Of a DNA stretch of 64,000 bases, positions 48,197 through 57,921 are shown in pieces (positions within the stretch are counted from its first letter, which is position 1; each line of letters opens with the position of its first letter). The DNA comes from Rhizobium sp. SSA_523 (lineage in GTDB: Bacteria; Pseudomonadota; Alphaproteobacteria; Rhizobiales; Rhizobiaceae). The translations under genes and the position numbers were made by a program. The notes below the pieces were generated by a model that made no database searches, was not told where the DNA came from, and was given only the letters and a program-made list of their open reading frames with translations. The stretch covers positions 62,001 through 126,000 of the forward strand of contig NZ_CP129382.1 of assembly GCF_030435705.1 (NCBI RefSeq), written 5' to 3'.

Positions 48197-48769
48197 GTGT
48201 CTGGCAGGTCATCGCTCAAGTTTGTTTCGCTGTCGCTTCTCGCCGCGCTCGCCGGCTGCAACTCCTCTTCCCCGACGGGAGGGCTCGATCTCGGCCAGGA
48301 CGCGGCGCAGCAGCCCGTCACGCCGGTGGTGCAGGCCTATTGCCCCTCGCTGGTGATGAACGACCTGACGGCCATCCGCAGCACCTATGTCGGCAATGCA
48401 AGGGACGATGATGAAAAGCTCATCTACCGCGCCTCGCTCGCCGATGCCACGCGCGCCTGCACGGCCAATGAATCGACTCTGACCATCACCGTGATGGCGC
48501 AGGGCCGCATCGTTCTCGGCGCCGCCGGCAAGCCTGGCCCCGTCCGGCTGCCGGTTCTGGTGGAAGTGCTGGAAGGCGACAATGTGATCTATTCCAAGGT
48601 CGCCGACTTCACCGTCAATGTGCCGCCGGAGGGCTCCACGCAATTCCTCTTCAGCAAGGATGACGTGGCCATTCCCAACACGGCCGGCGGCATTTCGCGC
48701 TTCACCCGCGTTCGTCTCGGCTTCGAGGAGCAGGGCACGGCGGGCAAGGCCGCGCGCCGGACCCGCTGA
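48197..48769 (+). CDS. Conserved rhizobial lipoprotein
   Basis: This 190-aa protein with a short lipoprotein signal (LAALAGC) is probably anchored in the envelope. The mature domain is beta-rich with YCPSLVMND, RASLADATRAC and LTITVMAQGR; similar proteins of unknown function lie divergently to thrC in other rhizobia. Start GTG 48197 has AAAGGG about 10 nt upstream. The longer frame from 47906 lacks support. Confidence 0.78.
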   Translation: MSGRSSLKFVSLSLLAALAGCNSSSPTGGLDLGQDAAQQPVTPVVQAYCPSLVMNDLTAIRSTYVGNARDDDEKLIYRASLADATRACTANESTLTITVMAQGRIVLGAAGKPGPVRLPVLVEVLEGDNVIYSKVADFTVNVPPEGSTQFLFSKDDVAIPNTAGGISRFTRVRLGFEEQGTAGKAARRTR

Positions 48770-48858
48770 TTGCCTCCAGCCAACCGGATCAAGCTAATTG
48801 GTTCAAGCCAACCGGCTCCGCCTGTTGGACTCTGCGAGACGGACCTGGTCGGATCGGC

Positions 48859-49548
48859 TCAGACGGCGCCCGTCCATTGCGACAGGGCGTCGAGCGTGGC
48901 GGGCAGGTCGCTCATGCGCGCAATCACCGTTTCGGCTCCGGCATCGGTCAGCCGGTCGGCATGGCTCGGATAGGTATGCGACGCGCCGGTGAAGCCGATC
49001 ACCCGGCAGCCGGCGGCAACCGCGCCATGGATGCCGTGCACTGAATCCTCGATCACCACTGTGCGCGAGGCGTGGACCTTGAAGACATCGATGGCATGCA
49101 GGAATATGTCCGGACGCGGCTTGACCCGGTCGGCTCCGAGATCCTTGGCGGAAAAGATATTCGGCGCGAAATAGGGCTTCAGCCCCACTTTGGTCAGCAT
49201 CAGGTCCAGCCGGTGGCTCGAGGAATTGGAGCAGATGCAGGCCTGGGTGCGGATGCGCGACAGCGCCAGCTTGACACCCTCGATGACCTTCACATCCCGC
49301 TCCAGCCGCGCATCCAGCAATTTCTCGGACCTGTCGATCAGCGAGGCGGATAGCGGAATGTTCACCTCCTGCTCGATGGCCAGGAGAATGTTCTTCCATG
49401 TCATGCCGGCAAAGCGCTCGCCCATTTCTTCCGCGCTGATCGGATAGCCCGCCTCGGTCAGAAGGCGCGATTCAACCTGCGCCGCGATGATCTCCGAATC
49501 GACCAATACGCCGTCGCAGTCGAAAATGATGAGGTCGAATTCGCTCAT
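48859..49548 (-). CDS. HAD-superfamily hydrolase
   Basis: This 229-aa HAD phosphatase of the CbbY/Gph group has nucleophile motif FDCDGVLVDSE, Ser/Thr motif ICSNSSSHR, Lys in DRVKPRPDIF and acidic VIEDSVHG. A helical cap lies between motifs I and II. The substrate is unknown; sugar phosphates or phosphoglycolate are usual. Confidence 0.92.
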   Translation of the reverse strand: MSEFDLIIFDCDGVLVDSEIIAAQVESRLLTEAGYPISAEEMGERFAGMTWKNILLAIEQEVNIPLSASLIDRSEKLLDARLERDVKVIEGVKLALSRIRTQACICSNSSSHRLDLMLTKVGLKPYFAPNIFSAKDLGADRVKPRPDIFLHAIDVFKVHASRTVVIEDSVHGIHGAVAAGCRVIGFTGASHTYPSHADRLTDAGAETVIARMSDLPATLDALSQWTGAV

Positions 49549-49623
49549 GTCAGAAGTGCTCTTTCGTCAAATCCTGGGATAAGGGGTCGTGCCTGACCTA
49601 CACGAGGCGGGCGGCGATAACAA

Positions 49624-50382
49624 TCAGGCGGCGTCGACCCTGTCGGCACGATTGCCGTTTCGGGTGTCGGCGCGGCCGTCCTTCCGGGCATCGTCGGAGG
49701 CGGAAAGCGGGAAGAGGGCGAGGAAGCGGCTCTCCCCCTCGCGGGTGAAGCGGATCGCGCGTCCCGCCGGCTCGCGCTTTGCCAGACCCTTTGCGAGAAT
49801 ATGCGACAGAAGCGCCTTGCCAAGCGAACCGGACAAATGGAAGCGCCGCTCGCTCCAGTCGAGGCAGCATTTGCACAGCGGCCGGCGCGCCGTCTCCAGC
49901 GCATCGACGTCGATCCCCATGTCGCAGACATAGGTCCGGCCGGCCGCAGTCAGCAGGGGCCTGTCATCCTCGATTGCAAGGGCGCCGCCTTCGATCAGGC
50001 TGTCCAGCATGCGCACGCCGAAATCGCCGGCCAGGTGATCGTAGCAGATGCGCGCCTGGCGCAACGCCTCATCCTTCGGGCCGGGCCGGTGACGCATATG
50101 GCCGCGGGTCGCGGCGAAGCCCATGATGTTCTCGATGAGATGCGCGACGGAACTGTCGGCAAGCGCGAAATAGCGGTGGCGGCCCTGCCGGCGCTGGGCG
50201 ATCAGCCCGCCATCCTCCAGCCTCGAAAGATGGGCGCTGGCCGTCGGCAGCGTCACGCCGGCGCTTCCCGCCAGTTCGGTGGCCGTGAGCGCGCGCCCGT
50301 CCATCAGCGCCGTCAGCATATTGGCGCGGGCCGGGTCGCCGATCAGCATCCCGATGCGGGCAATGTCGGGTCCTTCTTTCAT
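49624..50382 (-). CDS. ArsR-family transcriptional regulator
   Basis: This 252-aa winged-helix regulator has an ArsR DNA-binding domain in the first 90 residues (ALTATELAGSAGVTLPTASAHL, RRQGRHRYFALA). A C-terminal region of about 150 aa carries three cysteines (CKCC near 168), longer than metal-sensing ArsR proteins of about 110 aa. It is divergent from the NIPSNAP/ABM gene pair, which it probably regulates. Confidence 0.85.
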   Translation of the reverse strand: MKEGPDIARIGMLIGDPARANMLTALMDGRALTATELAGSAGVTLPTASAHLSRLEDGGLIAQRRQGRHRYFALADSSVAHLIENIMGFAATRGHMRHRPGPKDEALRQARICYDHLAGDFGVRMLDSLIEGGALAIEDDRPLLTAAGRTYVCDMGIDVDALETARRPLCKCCLDWSERRFHLSGSLGKALLSHILAKGLAKREPAGRAIRFTREGESRFLALFPLSASDDARKDGRADTRNGNRADRVDAA

Positions 50383-50520
50383 ACTTCGATGGTAACCGAA
50401 GCATCATTGTTCGGCAATAGGGCAATCTACGGCGTGTCGTGCAAGGGCCTTCAGCGGTTTTGCGGTAACGACATGCGAAAAAACAAAGACTTGATACTCC
50501 CGGCACTGGAGACGACACTG

Positions 50521-50850
50521 ATGATCACCTGCTTCATCCGCTACGAAATCGATCCTTTCAAGCACAGCCAGTTCGCAGATTATGCCAGGGCCTGGGGCCA
50601 GGCCATTCCCCGCTGCGGCGCCGATCTTATCGGCTATTTCGCCCCGCACGAGGGCTCGGCCACCACGGCTTACGGTGTCTATTCGATCGAAAGCCTCGCC
50701 GCCTACGAGGCCTATCGCGGCCGGCTCTCGCAGGATCCGCTGGGGCGGGAGAATTACGCCTTCGCCAGCCGCGAGCGCTTCATCCTGAAGGAGGATCGAA
50801 TCTTCCTGCGCAACGTATCGCTGCCGCATGGCCCGGGAGTGGCGACATGA
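50521..50850 (+). CDS. NIPSNAP family protein
   Basis: This 109-aa ferredoxin-like protein has the NIPSNAP pattern MITCFIRYEIDPFKHSQF, LIGYFAPHEGS and a C-terminal RERFILKEDR. Function is unknown; the fold is close to small monooxygenases. ATG 50521 has GGAG 9 nt upstream. Its stop overlaps the next start by 4 nt. Confidence 0.87.
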   Translation: MITCFIRYEIDPFKHSQFADYARAWGQAIPRCGADLIGYFAPHEGSATTAYGVYSIESLAAYEAYRGRLSQDPLGRENYAFASRERFILKEDRIFLRNVSLPHGPGVAT

Positions 50851-51197
50851 TCGCCGTCATCTTCGAAGTCGTGCCCTATATGGGCCAGCGTCACCGCTAT
50901 CTCGACCTTGCCGGAGAGCTGCGCCGGGAGCTGGAGACGATCGACGGCTTCATATCGATCGAACGCTTCGAAAGCCTCACCCTGCGCGGCAAGCTCCTGT
51001 CGCTGTCCTTCTGGCGCGACGAGGAGGCGGTGAAGGCCTGGCGCAATGCCGAAGCCCATCGGGCCGCGCAAAGGGAAGGGCGCCGCGAGGTCTTCGCCGA
51101 TTATCGCCTGCGTATCGGCCTTGTGCTGCGCGATTACGGCATGTTCGAACGCGCTGAGGCGCCGGTGGATGGAGGGGAGGCAGAGCTCGCATCTTAA
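50847..51197 (+). CDS. Antibiotic biosynthesis monooxygenase (ABM) domain protein
   Basis: This 116-aa ABM-fold protein has IEVVPYMGQ-like start (FEVVPYMGQRHRYLD), DGFISIERFES and LSFWRDEEAVKAWR, the common small-monooxygenase pattern. Such cofactor-free proteins oxidise aromatic or heme-like substrates, or have unknown roles. It is coupled to the NIPSNAP gene; its end converges on and slightly overlaps the HepT-like gene. Confidence 0.87.
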   Translation: MIAVIFEVVPYMGQRHRYLDLAGELRRELETIDGFISIERFESLTLRGKLLSLSFWRDEEAVKAWRNAEAHRAAQREGRREVFADYRLRIGLVLRDYGMFERAEAPVDGGEAELAS

Positions 51198-51541
51198 GCT
51201 TCGCCGATTTCCAACTGGATTGCCGCGATGGCCACGCCCAGTTTCGGCAATTCATCCATGATCACACCCCAGATGATCGGCTCGGACAGGCCGTAATATT
51301 CGTGCCTCAGGATATTGCCGATACCCCGGATTTTCGACCAGGGAATGTCGGGGTGCCGGTTCTGCAGATCTTCTGGTATCCGCCGGCTGGCTTCGGAGAT
51401 GATCTCGATGGCGCGTTCGGCGCCCATCTTCAGAAGGAAGTCGGACTGATAATCGGCAAACGTCTTCCCCGCAACCGCCGCTTCGAGCATTCGGATCGTA
51501 GAGCTTATGTCATACAGGAAATGGCGGATGTCTCTGACCAT
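51194..51541 (-). CDS. HepT-like ribonuclease toxin (DUF86)
   Basis: This 115-aa HEPN-fold protein carries an RxxxxxxH-type element in RGIGNILRHEYYG, the catalytic motif of HepT RNases. It follows the nucleotidyltransferase gene with TGATG overlap, the normal arrangement of the MntA-HepT toxin-antitoxin system, where the antitoxin adds AMP to a tyrosine beside the motif (a Tyr is present in HEYY). Confidence 0.88.
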   Translation of the reverse strand: MVRDIRHFLYDISSTIRMLEAAVAGKTFADYQSDFLLKMGAERAIEIISEASRRIPEDLQNRHPDIPWSKIRGIGNILRHEYYGLSEPIIWGVIMDELPKLGVAIAAIQLEIGEA

Positions 51542-51837
51542 CAGAAGATCTGCTCGGCGGAGGCGACGATCTTATCCTTCAGGATGGGATGCAGGCTGTC
51601 GCGCGTCGTCACGTCCACATCCGTCCGCAACTCTTCCTCAAGAAACAGCTTGATGCCGACGAGATCGAGCGCATTGAATCGTGACTTCGGATCATAATCG
51701 ATGAACAGGTCGAGATCGCTCGTCTCCTTGGCCTCGTCCCGAACCACCGAACCGAACAGGTAAAGCGAAGTCGCGCCGAGTGCGCGGATGGCGTCGGCCC
51801 TCTCTGTCAGCTGTCTGATCGCATCGGCTTTTCGCAT
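51541..51837 (-). CDS. MntA-like nucleotidyltransferase antitoxin
   Basis: This 98-aa minimal nucleotidyltransferase has the motif GS-x10-DxD (GSVVRDEAKETSDLD) and a third acidic region VDVTTRDSL. It is predicted to AMPylate and silence the HepT-like toxin encoded directly downstream. Lower GC than its neighbours hints at horizontal origin. Confidence 0.88.
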   Translation of the reverse strand: MRKADAIRQLTERADAIRALGATSLYLFGSVVRDEAKETSDLDLFIDYDPKSRFNALDLVGIKLFLEEELRTDVDVTTRDSLHPILKDKIVASAEQIF

Positions 51838-51914
51838 GGCGCCAATCTAGCGAAAAGCCGCGCGTCTTGCCATCGCGAATATTTCGCACAGGTTTCGCCA
51901 GCTCTTCAGCCTTT

Positions 51915-53123
<1,209 letters not shown>

Positions 53124-53287
53124 GCTGGCGTCCTTCGCCTTCGGCACGCCCTGTCAACGGCTTCGGCTGGCTCTTGCGATCCACCGCCATGCCAGCATTC
53201 GGCCTTTTCGGTCATGTACTCCAGTCCCGAGACGGCCGAAGCGCCCGGACCTTTATGAAAGGTGCCGGGCGCTGCCTTGTTCTATGC

Positions 53288-53333
53288 CCTGCCTTGCCTT
53301 GCCGCCTTGCCTTGCCTTGCCGCCTTGCCTTGC
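53288..53333. repeat. CCTTG-rich tandem repeat downstream of ccrM
   Basis: About two and a half copies of an 18-bp unit, GCCGCCTTGCCTTGCCTT, made of pentamer CCTTG blocks. It is non-coding as far as can be seen. Confidence 0.75.
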
Positions 53334-53384
53334 GTGGCCGGCTTGCTGTCACTTTTCGCCAGACCCGCACCTCTGCTATGAAGG

Positions 53385-53480
53385 CCCTATCGGGAGGAAA
53401 GCAGCAAACGCCGCGCCAGCCGGCGTCACCGGTGGGAATGAGCCGCACCGGCCGAGGCAGAGGCTCTGCTCCCGATCAGG
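53385..53480 (+). ncRNA. Candidate structured RNA or leader (three-way junction)
   Basis: A possible fold is closed by ATCGGGAG (about 53388) pairing with CTCCCGAT (about 53470), extended by CAG/CTG across a bulge. It encloses two hairpins, ACGCCG/CGGCGT and CCGGTG/CACCGG. The element is immediately upstream of a tiny ORF with a good ribosome binding site. I do not recognise it as a known riboswitch or as SRP RNA. Evidence is base-pairing by eye only. Confidence 0.35.
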
Positions 53481-53489
53481 AGTGACTGC

Positions 53490-53579
53490 ATGTGGTGGAT
53501 ACCATTAAGCATCACGCTGACGATATGGAAAACCCGCACGAGCTGGCGAACTAGCGTGCGGGTGACATTCCGTATCTAA
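53490..53579 (+). CDS. 29-aa ORF with strong ribosome binding site
   Basis: This 29-codon ORF starts with ATG 53490, preceded by AGGAG at 7 nt. The peptide begins MWWIPLSITLTIWK and shows alternating hydrophobic and polar/basic residues (net positive, with many Thr, Arg and Trp), as in a beta strand. A 9-bp hairpin ACCCGCACG / CGTGCGGGT is inside the coding region and another (GGGTCG / CGACCC) follows. It could be a leader peptide, a small toxin, or chance coding inside a structured RNA. Confidence 0.35.
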   Translation: MWWIPLSITLTIWKTRTSWRTSVRVTFRI

Positions 53580-53669
53580 GCGAAACGGGTCGGGAGTCCT
53601 ACCTCTCGACCCACTCCTGCATTATAGCAGATCGATGTTCGGTTTCAACATCACTGCCTTGCGCCCGTT

Positions 53670-54284
53670 TCAGACGGAAAAGCCGTAGTCAGCAAAATCG
53701 GCCCGAAGCCTCGCCGCATCAAAAAATTGCACCGTCTGCCAGCCGGCCTTCCTGGCGCCTTCGACATTGGCCGCGGTATCGTCGATGAACAGCGTGCGTG
53801 ACGGCTCGAGACCAAAGGTCCTGGCATGCAGCCGGTAGATCTCGACATCCGGCTTGATCAGCTTGACCTCGCCGGAAACGGTGATGCCGCGCGATCGGTT
53901 GAGGAAGGGATAGAGTTTGCGGGCATGCACGAATGTATCGGCGGCAAAATTGGTCAGCATGGTCACATCCAGCCCCTGGTCGATCAGGCTCTCGAAGATC
54001 GCGACGCTGTCATCATAGGCATAGGGCACCATTTCGGGCCAGAACTTGCGGAAGGAACGAACGCGCTCCTCCTGTCCGGGAAAGGTCTTGATCAGTTCCG
54101 CTTCGGCCTCAGCCCAGTCGCGCCCGCGATCCTGCTCCAGGTTCCAGTCATGCGTGCAGACCGTGTCGAAGAATTGCTGGCGCTCCTGGTCGTCGGGGAT
54201 GAGACGGCGGAAGGGCAGCGTCGGGTCGTAATGGATCAGAACCTTGCCGATATCGAAGACGATGTGGTCGATCTTCGCGCTCAT
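53670..54284 (-). CDS. HAD-superfamily hydrolase
   Basis: This 204-aa HAD hydrolase resembles YihX-type alpha-glucose-1-phosphatases and haloacid dehalogenases: VFDIGKVLIHYD (nucleophile Asp, but DIG in place of DxD, seen in some dehalogenase-like members), MLTNFAADTF, LIKPDVEIY and LFIDDTAANVEGA. ATG 54284 has GAGGAAG upstream. It follows mutY on the same strand, about 45 bp away. Confidence 0.88.
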   Translation of the reverse strand: MSAKIDHIVFDIGKVLIHYDPTLPFRRLIPDDQERQQFFDTVCTHDWNLEQDRGRDWAEAEAELIKTFPGQEERVRSFRKFWPEMVPYAYDDSVAIFESLIDQGLDVTMLTNFAADTFVHARKLYPFLNRSRGITVSGEVKLIKPDVEIYRLHARTFGLEPSRTLFIDDTAANVEGARKAGWQTVQFFDAARLRADFADYGFSV

Positions 54285-54327
54285 GATATCTTCCTCTTCC
54301 ACTCGTAAAATAAGGCTTTTCGTTCGT

Positions 54328-55440
54328 TTAAATCGATTTGAATGCGTTAGGAAGGGCTTGGGAGACGACTTTTTTCATCACCGTCGGCAAAGCCTGCTCG
54401 GACAGGGTCTCGACCTTGGCCCAGAAGCCTTCCGGCTGCTCGGCGGCATCGGGTCTTGCAGGCACGGCCGCGCGGAACACGGCCAGCCGCAGCTCGAAAT
54501 GCGTGAAGACATGGGTCACCACCCCGCAGGCCTGCCAGTCGGCGGGGAAGGGGGCATGGTCTGCCGTGCTGCCGCCATCCAGCCGTGCGGTCCAGCCGGT
54601 GGTTGGCACTTCCGTCATGCCGCCGAGCAGGCCGGAATCCGGCCGGCGGCGCAGGAAGACCTCGCCATCCGCCGTTACCGCCACGAAAGCCGCGCCCTGG
54701 CGCACCGGCTTTTCCTTTTTTGCCGCCTTGACGGGAAACCGCTCCGGATCATCCTGCCGGAGCGCCAGACAGTCGTCGCGAAGGGGACAGAGCGCGCAGG
54801 CCGGCCGCTTGGGCGTGCAGATCGTGGCGCCGAGATCCATCATGGCTTGCGCAAAATCGCCGGGGCGCGTCTCGGGCGTGATCATGCGCAGCTTCGCCTT
54901 CATCTGCGGCTTGGAGCCCGGCAAGGGCGCATCGATGGCATAGAGGCGTGAAATCACCCGCTCGACATTGCCGTCCATCACCGCGGCCGGCCGGTCGAAG
55001 GCGATGGCCGCGACGGCGGCGGCGGTATAGTCGCCGATGCCGGGCAGGGCCCTCAAGCCCTCCTCCGTATCGGGAAAGACGCCGCCATGCTGTTCGGCAA
55101 CCGCTTCGGCGCATTTCTTCAGATTGCGGGCACGGGCATAATAGCCAAGGCCCGCCCAGGCGGCCATGACATCCTCCACCGGCGCGGCCGCCAGATCCTG
55201 GATGCGCGGCCATCGGCTGCGGAATTTCTCGAAATAGGACTTGACCGCCTGCACGGTTGTCTGCTGGAGCATCACTTCCGAGAGCCAGACATGGTAGGGG
55301 TCTGCCTGCCGGCCTTTCGCTCTCTCCTGCGGCGTCACCCGCCAGGGAAGCTCCCGGCGATGACGGTCGTACCAGGAAAGCAGGGTCTCGGAGAGGCGGG
55401 CTTGTGTCTGTGCAGGCATCGGATCGGGACAACAGGTCAT
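54328..55440 (-). CDS. mutY: A/G-specific adenine glycosylase MutY
   Basis: This 370-aa MutY removes adenine mispaired with 8-oxoguanine. It has the helix-hairpin-helix LPGIGDYTAAAVAAIAF, the catalytic Asp in AAVMDGNVERV, the 4Fe-4S cysteines in CTPKRPACALCPLRDDC, and a C-terminal NUDIX-like domain (FLRRRPDSGLLGGMTEVP). Starts at 55440 or 55419 are both possible. The promoter region is shared with the divergent GT25 gene. Confidence 0.95.
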   Translation of the reverse strand: MTCCPDPMPAQTQARLSETLLSWYDRHRRELPWRVTPQERAKGRQADPYHVWLSEVMLQQTTVQAVKSYFEKFRSRWPRIQDLAAAPVEDVMAAWAGLGYYARARNLKKCAEAVAEQHGGVFPDTEEGLRALPGIGDYTAAAVAAIAFDRPAAVMDGNVERVISRLYAIDAPLPGSKPQMKAKLRMITPETRPGDFAQAMMDLGATICTPKRPACALCPLRDDCLALRQDDPERFPVKAAKKEKPVRQGAAFVAVTADGEVFLRRRPDSGLLGGMTEVPTTGWTARLDGGSTADHAPFPADWQACGVVTHVFTHFELRLAVFRAAVPARPDAAEQPEGFWAKVETLSEQALPTVMKKVVSQALPNAFKSI

Positions 55441-55464
55441 GTTCGGCCAAAGTGATAGAGCGCG

Positions 55465-56235
55465 ATGACGTTGAAGCCAATGGCACACGAGATGGAATTG
55501 CCGGTCCTCCTCATTAATATCGAACGCGCTGCGGCACGGCGCGCTTTGATCGAAGGCCAGGCGGCCGAACTCGGCATCCGCCTGGAGCGGGTGGCGGGGG
55601 TGGACGGAAGCCTGGTTCCCCGTGAGGATTGGCAGGATGTGGATCTCGATCTCTTCCGCCGCCGCAACGGCCGGCCGATGATGGCTGGCGAATACGGCTG
55701 CTATCGCAGTCACATCAATGCCTTTCGCCAGCTGATCGACAGCGGCCGCAAGGCGGCCCTCGTCATCGAGGACGATGTGGCGCTCACCCGGGATCTGATG
55801 GAACGCGCCGCCGCCATCGCCGCCATGGCGCCGGATGATTGCGTGGTGAAACTCGTCAATCACCGCACGGTCGCCTTTCAGCACCGGTTCACCAGCGCCA
55901 GGGGCGACCGCATCGGCGTGTCACGATTTGGACCGCAGGGTTCATCCGCCTGCTATCTGCTGACCGAAAAGGCGGCCCGCCGGCTGATCGAGGCAATGCT
56001 GCCGCAATCTCTGCCGCTCGACAGCGCGCTGGAGCGCTCCTGGCAGCACGGCGTTCCGGTGCTGACCGCCGAGCGCAACCTGATCGATTTCGGCGCCCTG
56101 CGCAGCGAGACGCTGATTGCCAGCCGCGCCGATTACCGCGATCAGAAGCTGAGAGGCTGGAAGAAAATGCCCACTCATCTCTTCCGCATCCAGGAAGCGG
56201 CCCGCCGCTTCGCCGAGAGCATCCGCCAGCGCTAA
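55465..56235 (+). CDS. Glycosyltransferase family 25 (LPS-type)
   Basis: This protein of about 250 aa is of the GT25 group that adds galactose or other sugars to lipooligosaccharide. PVLLINIERAAARR is the family opening; AGEYGCYRSHINAF and the metal-binding VIEDDVAL are typical. In-frame ATGs at 55465, 55480 and 55492 are possible starts; 55492 begins at the domain. With the O-antigen-ligase-like gene downstream it suggests surface polysaccharide synthesis. Confidence 0.88.
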   Translation: MTLKPMAHEMELPVLLINIERAAARRALIEGQAAELGIRLERVAGVDGSLVPREDWQDVDLDLFRRRNGRPMMAGEYGCYRSHINAFRQLIDSGRKAALVIEDDVALTRDLMERAAAIAAMAPDDCVVKLVNHRTVAFQHRFTSARGDRIGVSRFGPQGSSACYLLTEKAARRLIEAMLPQSLPLDSALERSWQHGVPVLTAERNLIDFGALRSETLIASRADYRDQKLRGWKKMPTHLFRIQEAARRFAESIRQR

Positions 56236-56613
56236 GTCTTTCCGATCGGATCGGGTTGCGGGGGGATCGCGACCTGCGATGAATGCCGCCTCTTTCGCCC
56301 TGCCGCTCGCCTGCGCTTTTCCAGCATTCGCTTCAAGACCTGGTGCACCGTCGCCCGCTTGCTCTGCGTCCGGACTGCGTACAAACAGAGGGAAGAGCAT
56401 CACAGGTGATCCCGTTTTTACCGGAACTGCTCTCCGCCGAAGGCGTGTGGTCGCGCGGCGGGTTGCGGGGGATGAGCGACGGCTCCTGCCGCTGTCAAAT
56501 TGACTTTTTCGTGTGGAACGTGCAGCAACCCATTCGGAGCCATCGATCCTCTGCGGAAGAAGCGATGGAACCGGGGGCAGGGCAGGAACAGCGAAGCGAA
56601 AGCTCATTTTGAA
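56236..56613. other. Gene-free stretch with dispersed repeat
   Basis: These 378 bp between the GT25 and ligase genes hold no supported gene. Short frames cross it, including the upstream extension of the ligase frame. It contains a 68-bp dispersed repeat at 56365-56432. Confidence 0.5.
56365..56432 (+). repeat. Dispersed intergenic repeat, copy 1 (RIME-like)
   Basis: This segment starts TGCGTCCGGACTGCGTA and ends CAGGTGATCCCG..CCGGAA.TGCTC. A second copy in the same orientation lies at 58517-58585, with about 80 percent identity by eye. It contains the palindrome TCCGGA and resembles intergenic mosaic elements common in rhizobia. The two copies bracket the ligase and DciA-like genes. Confidence 0.8.
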
Positions 56614-57849
56614 ATGGTTTCTTTCAAGACAATAATGCTGGTGCGCCGCCGCACGGACGGGCTTCTTCTCAGCCTGGCGGGCGTTGCCTTTCCTCTGTAT
56701 TTCCCGTTGCCTGTGGCGATTGCCGCTTTCTTTGCGCTGTGCGGAGTTTACGTCACCTTTTCCAGCCGCCGGCGCCTGGCCCGCCAGATCGTCTCCCCCT
56801 ATGCCGCCGTCTGGATCTACTGCGCCTGGTCCTTGCTCCTGATCGCCTGGCGCGGCGAAATCGCTCTTGGCAATCGCCAGCTCGGCTTCATGCTGCTCCT
56901 GTTCGGCGCAACCTTCATCGGCCAGGGCCTCTGCCTCGTTCGCCGGCCGCTGCGCATGCTGGTGATCGGCACGAGGATCGGCTCGCTGCTCGCCTTTGCA
57001 GTGGCACTCGGCCTCGATCTCTATTACTGGCACGATCTCTCCCGCTATAGTGGCGGCGGAAACGCGGCCATCGTCGCCATCCTCATCCTCCTGGGCGCCG
57101 TGGTCTCCTCGATCGATATCGACCGTCCGCCCCGCTTCCTGGCCAATGGCGTCCATTATCTGGCGCTGAGCAGCTTTCCGATCTTCCTGACGGAGACCCG
57201 CGCGGTCCTCATCCTTGTGCCGGTGATCTTCCTGGCGGAATTCATCTTCTGGTCGCTGCGCTGGCCGCCCCGCATCCGCAATCGCAGCTATGCGGCTCTC
57301 ATCCTCGGCCTCGTCCTTCTTTTGCTGGCACCGCCCGTGCAGCAGATGATCTTCCACCGTTTCCTCAGCGTCTACGATTACTATGTCGGCGGCGTCGAAA
57401 CCCTCGACATGGCGTCCGGCGATATCCGCCTCACAATGTGGCGCTCGGCCGTCACCGTCATCAGCCAGCATCCCTTCACCGGGGTCGGGCTGATGGATAT
57501 GTTCAGCCTGATGAAGACCGTGGCCGGCGACAAGGCAGGCCTGATCGACGGCTTCAAGCATGTTCATAATTTCGTGCTGCAGGAGCTGCTCGCCAATGGC
57601 GTCGTCGGGCTCGTGCTTTTGCTGTCGATACCCGCGGTGTTCCTGGCGGCCATCTGGAAACATGCGCCCGACCAGAGCATCAAGCGCGTCGCGCTCTATT
57701 TCTATGGCAGCGTCGCCGCCTTTGGCCTTTTGCACGATCCGTATTATCATGAACTGTGTCTGTCCACGAGCATGCTGTTTTTCGGCACTTGCCTGATCCA
57801 GCTGCGGCGCTGGAACCTTTTGACCGCATCGGCGGTCAAAAGAGTGTAG
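56614..57849 (+). CDS. O-antigen ligase/polymerase-like membrane protein
   Basis: This 411-aa protein has about 11 membrane helices and a large loop before the last helices, as in WaaL/Wzy proteins. The loop contains GVGLMDMFSLMK and the conserved-type histidine region KHVHNFVLQELLANGVVGL. It may join O-polysaccharide to lipid A-core or polymerise it. The frame is open from 56500, but ATG 56614 (MVSFKTIMLVRRR) directly precedes the first helix; 56635 is another option. Confidence 0.85.
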   Translation: MVSFKTIMLVRRRTDGLLLSLAGVAFPLYFPLPVAIAAFFALCGVYVTFSSRRRLARQIVSPYAAVWIYCAWSLLLIAWRGEIALGNRQLGFMLLLFGATFIGQGLCLVRRPLRMLVIGTRIGSLLAFAVALGLDLYYWHDLSRYSGGGNAAIVAILILLGAVVSSIDIDRPPRFLANGVHYLALSSFPIFLTETRAVLILVPVIFLAEFIFWSLRWPPRIRNRSYAALILGLVLLLLAPPVQQMIFHRFLSVYDYYVGGVETLDMASGDIRLTMWRSAVTVISQHPFTGVGLMDMFSLMKTVAGDKAGLIDGFKHVHNFVLQELLANGVVGLVLLLSIPAVFLAAIWKHAPDQSIKRVALYFYGSVAAFGLLHDPYYHELCLSTSMLFFGTCLIQLRRWNLLTASAVKRV

Positions 57850-57921
57850 GAGAGGCCTTTTCCGGCAGGCGTCCGGCAAAGGACGCCAGGCGCAGATGAC
57901 GATGCGTCAGAAAGAGAAATC

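Noticed and set aside
53385..53480. SRP (4.5S) RNA, because of a GGAGGAAAGCAG-like stretch
   Set aside because: The hallmark CAGG..CCGGAAGGAAGCAG arrangement and long helical fold are not present.
53510..53545. Hammerhead ribozyme core (CTGACGA followed by GGAAAA)
   Set aside because: There is no room for stem II between the two core segments, and no flanking stems I and III with a cleavage site.
53670..54284. HAD protein inactive because the first motif is DIG rather than DxD
   Set aside because: Several HAD subgroups with haloacid-dehalogenase-like chemistry naturally lack the second aspartate, so inactivity cannot be concluded.
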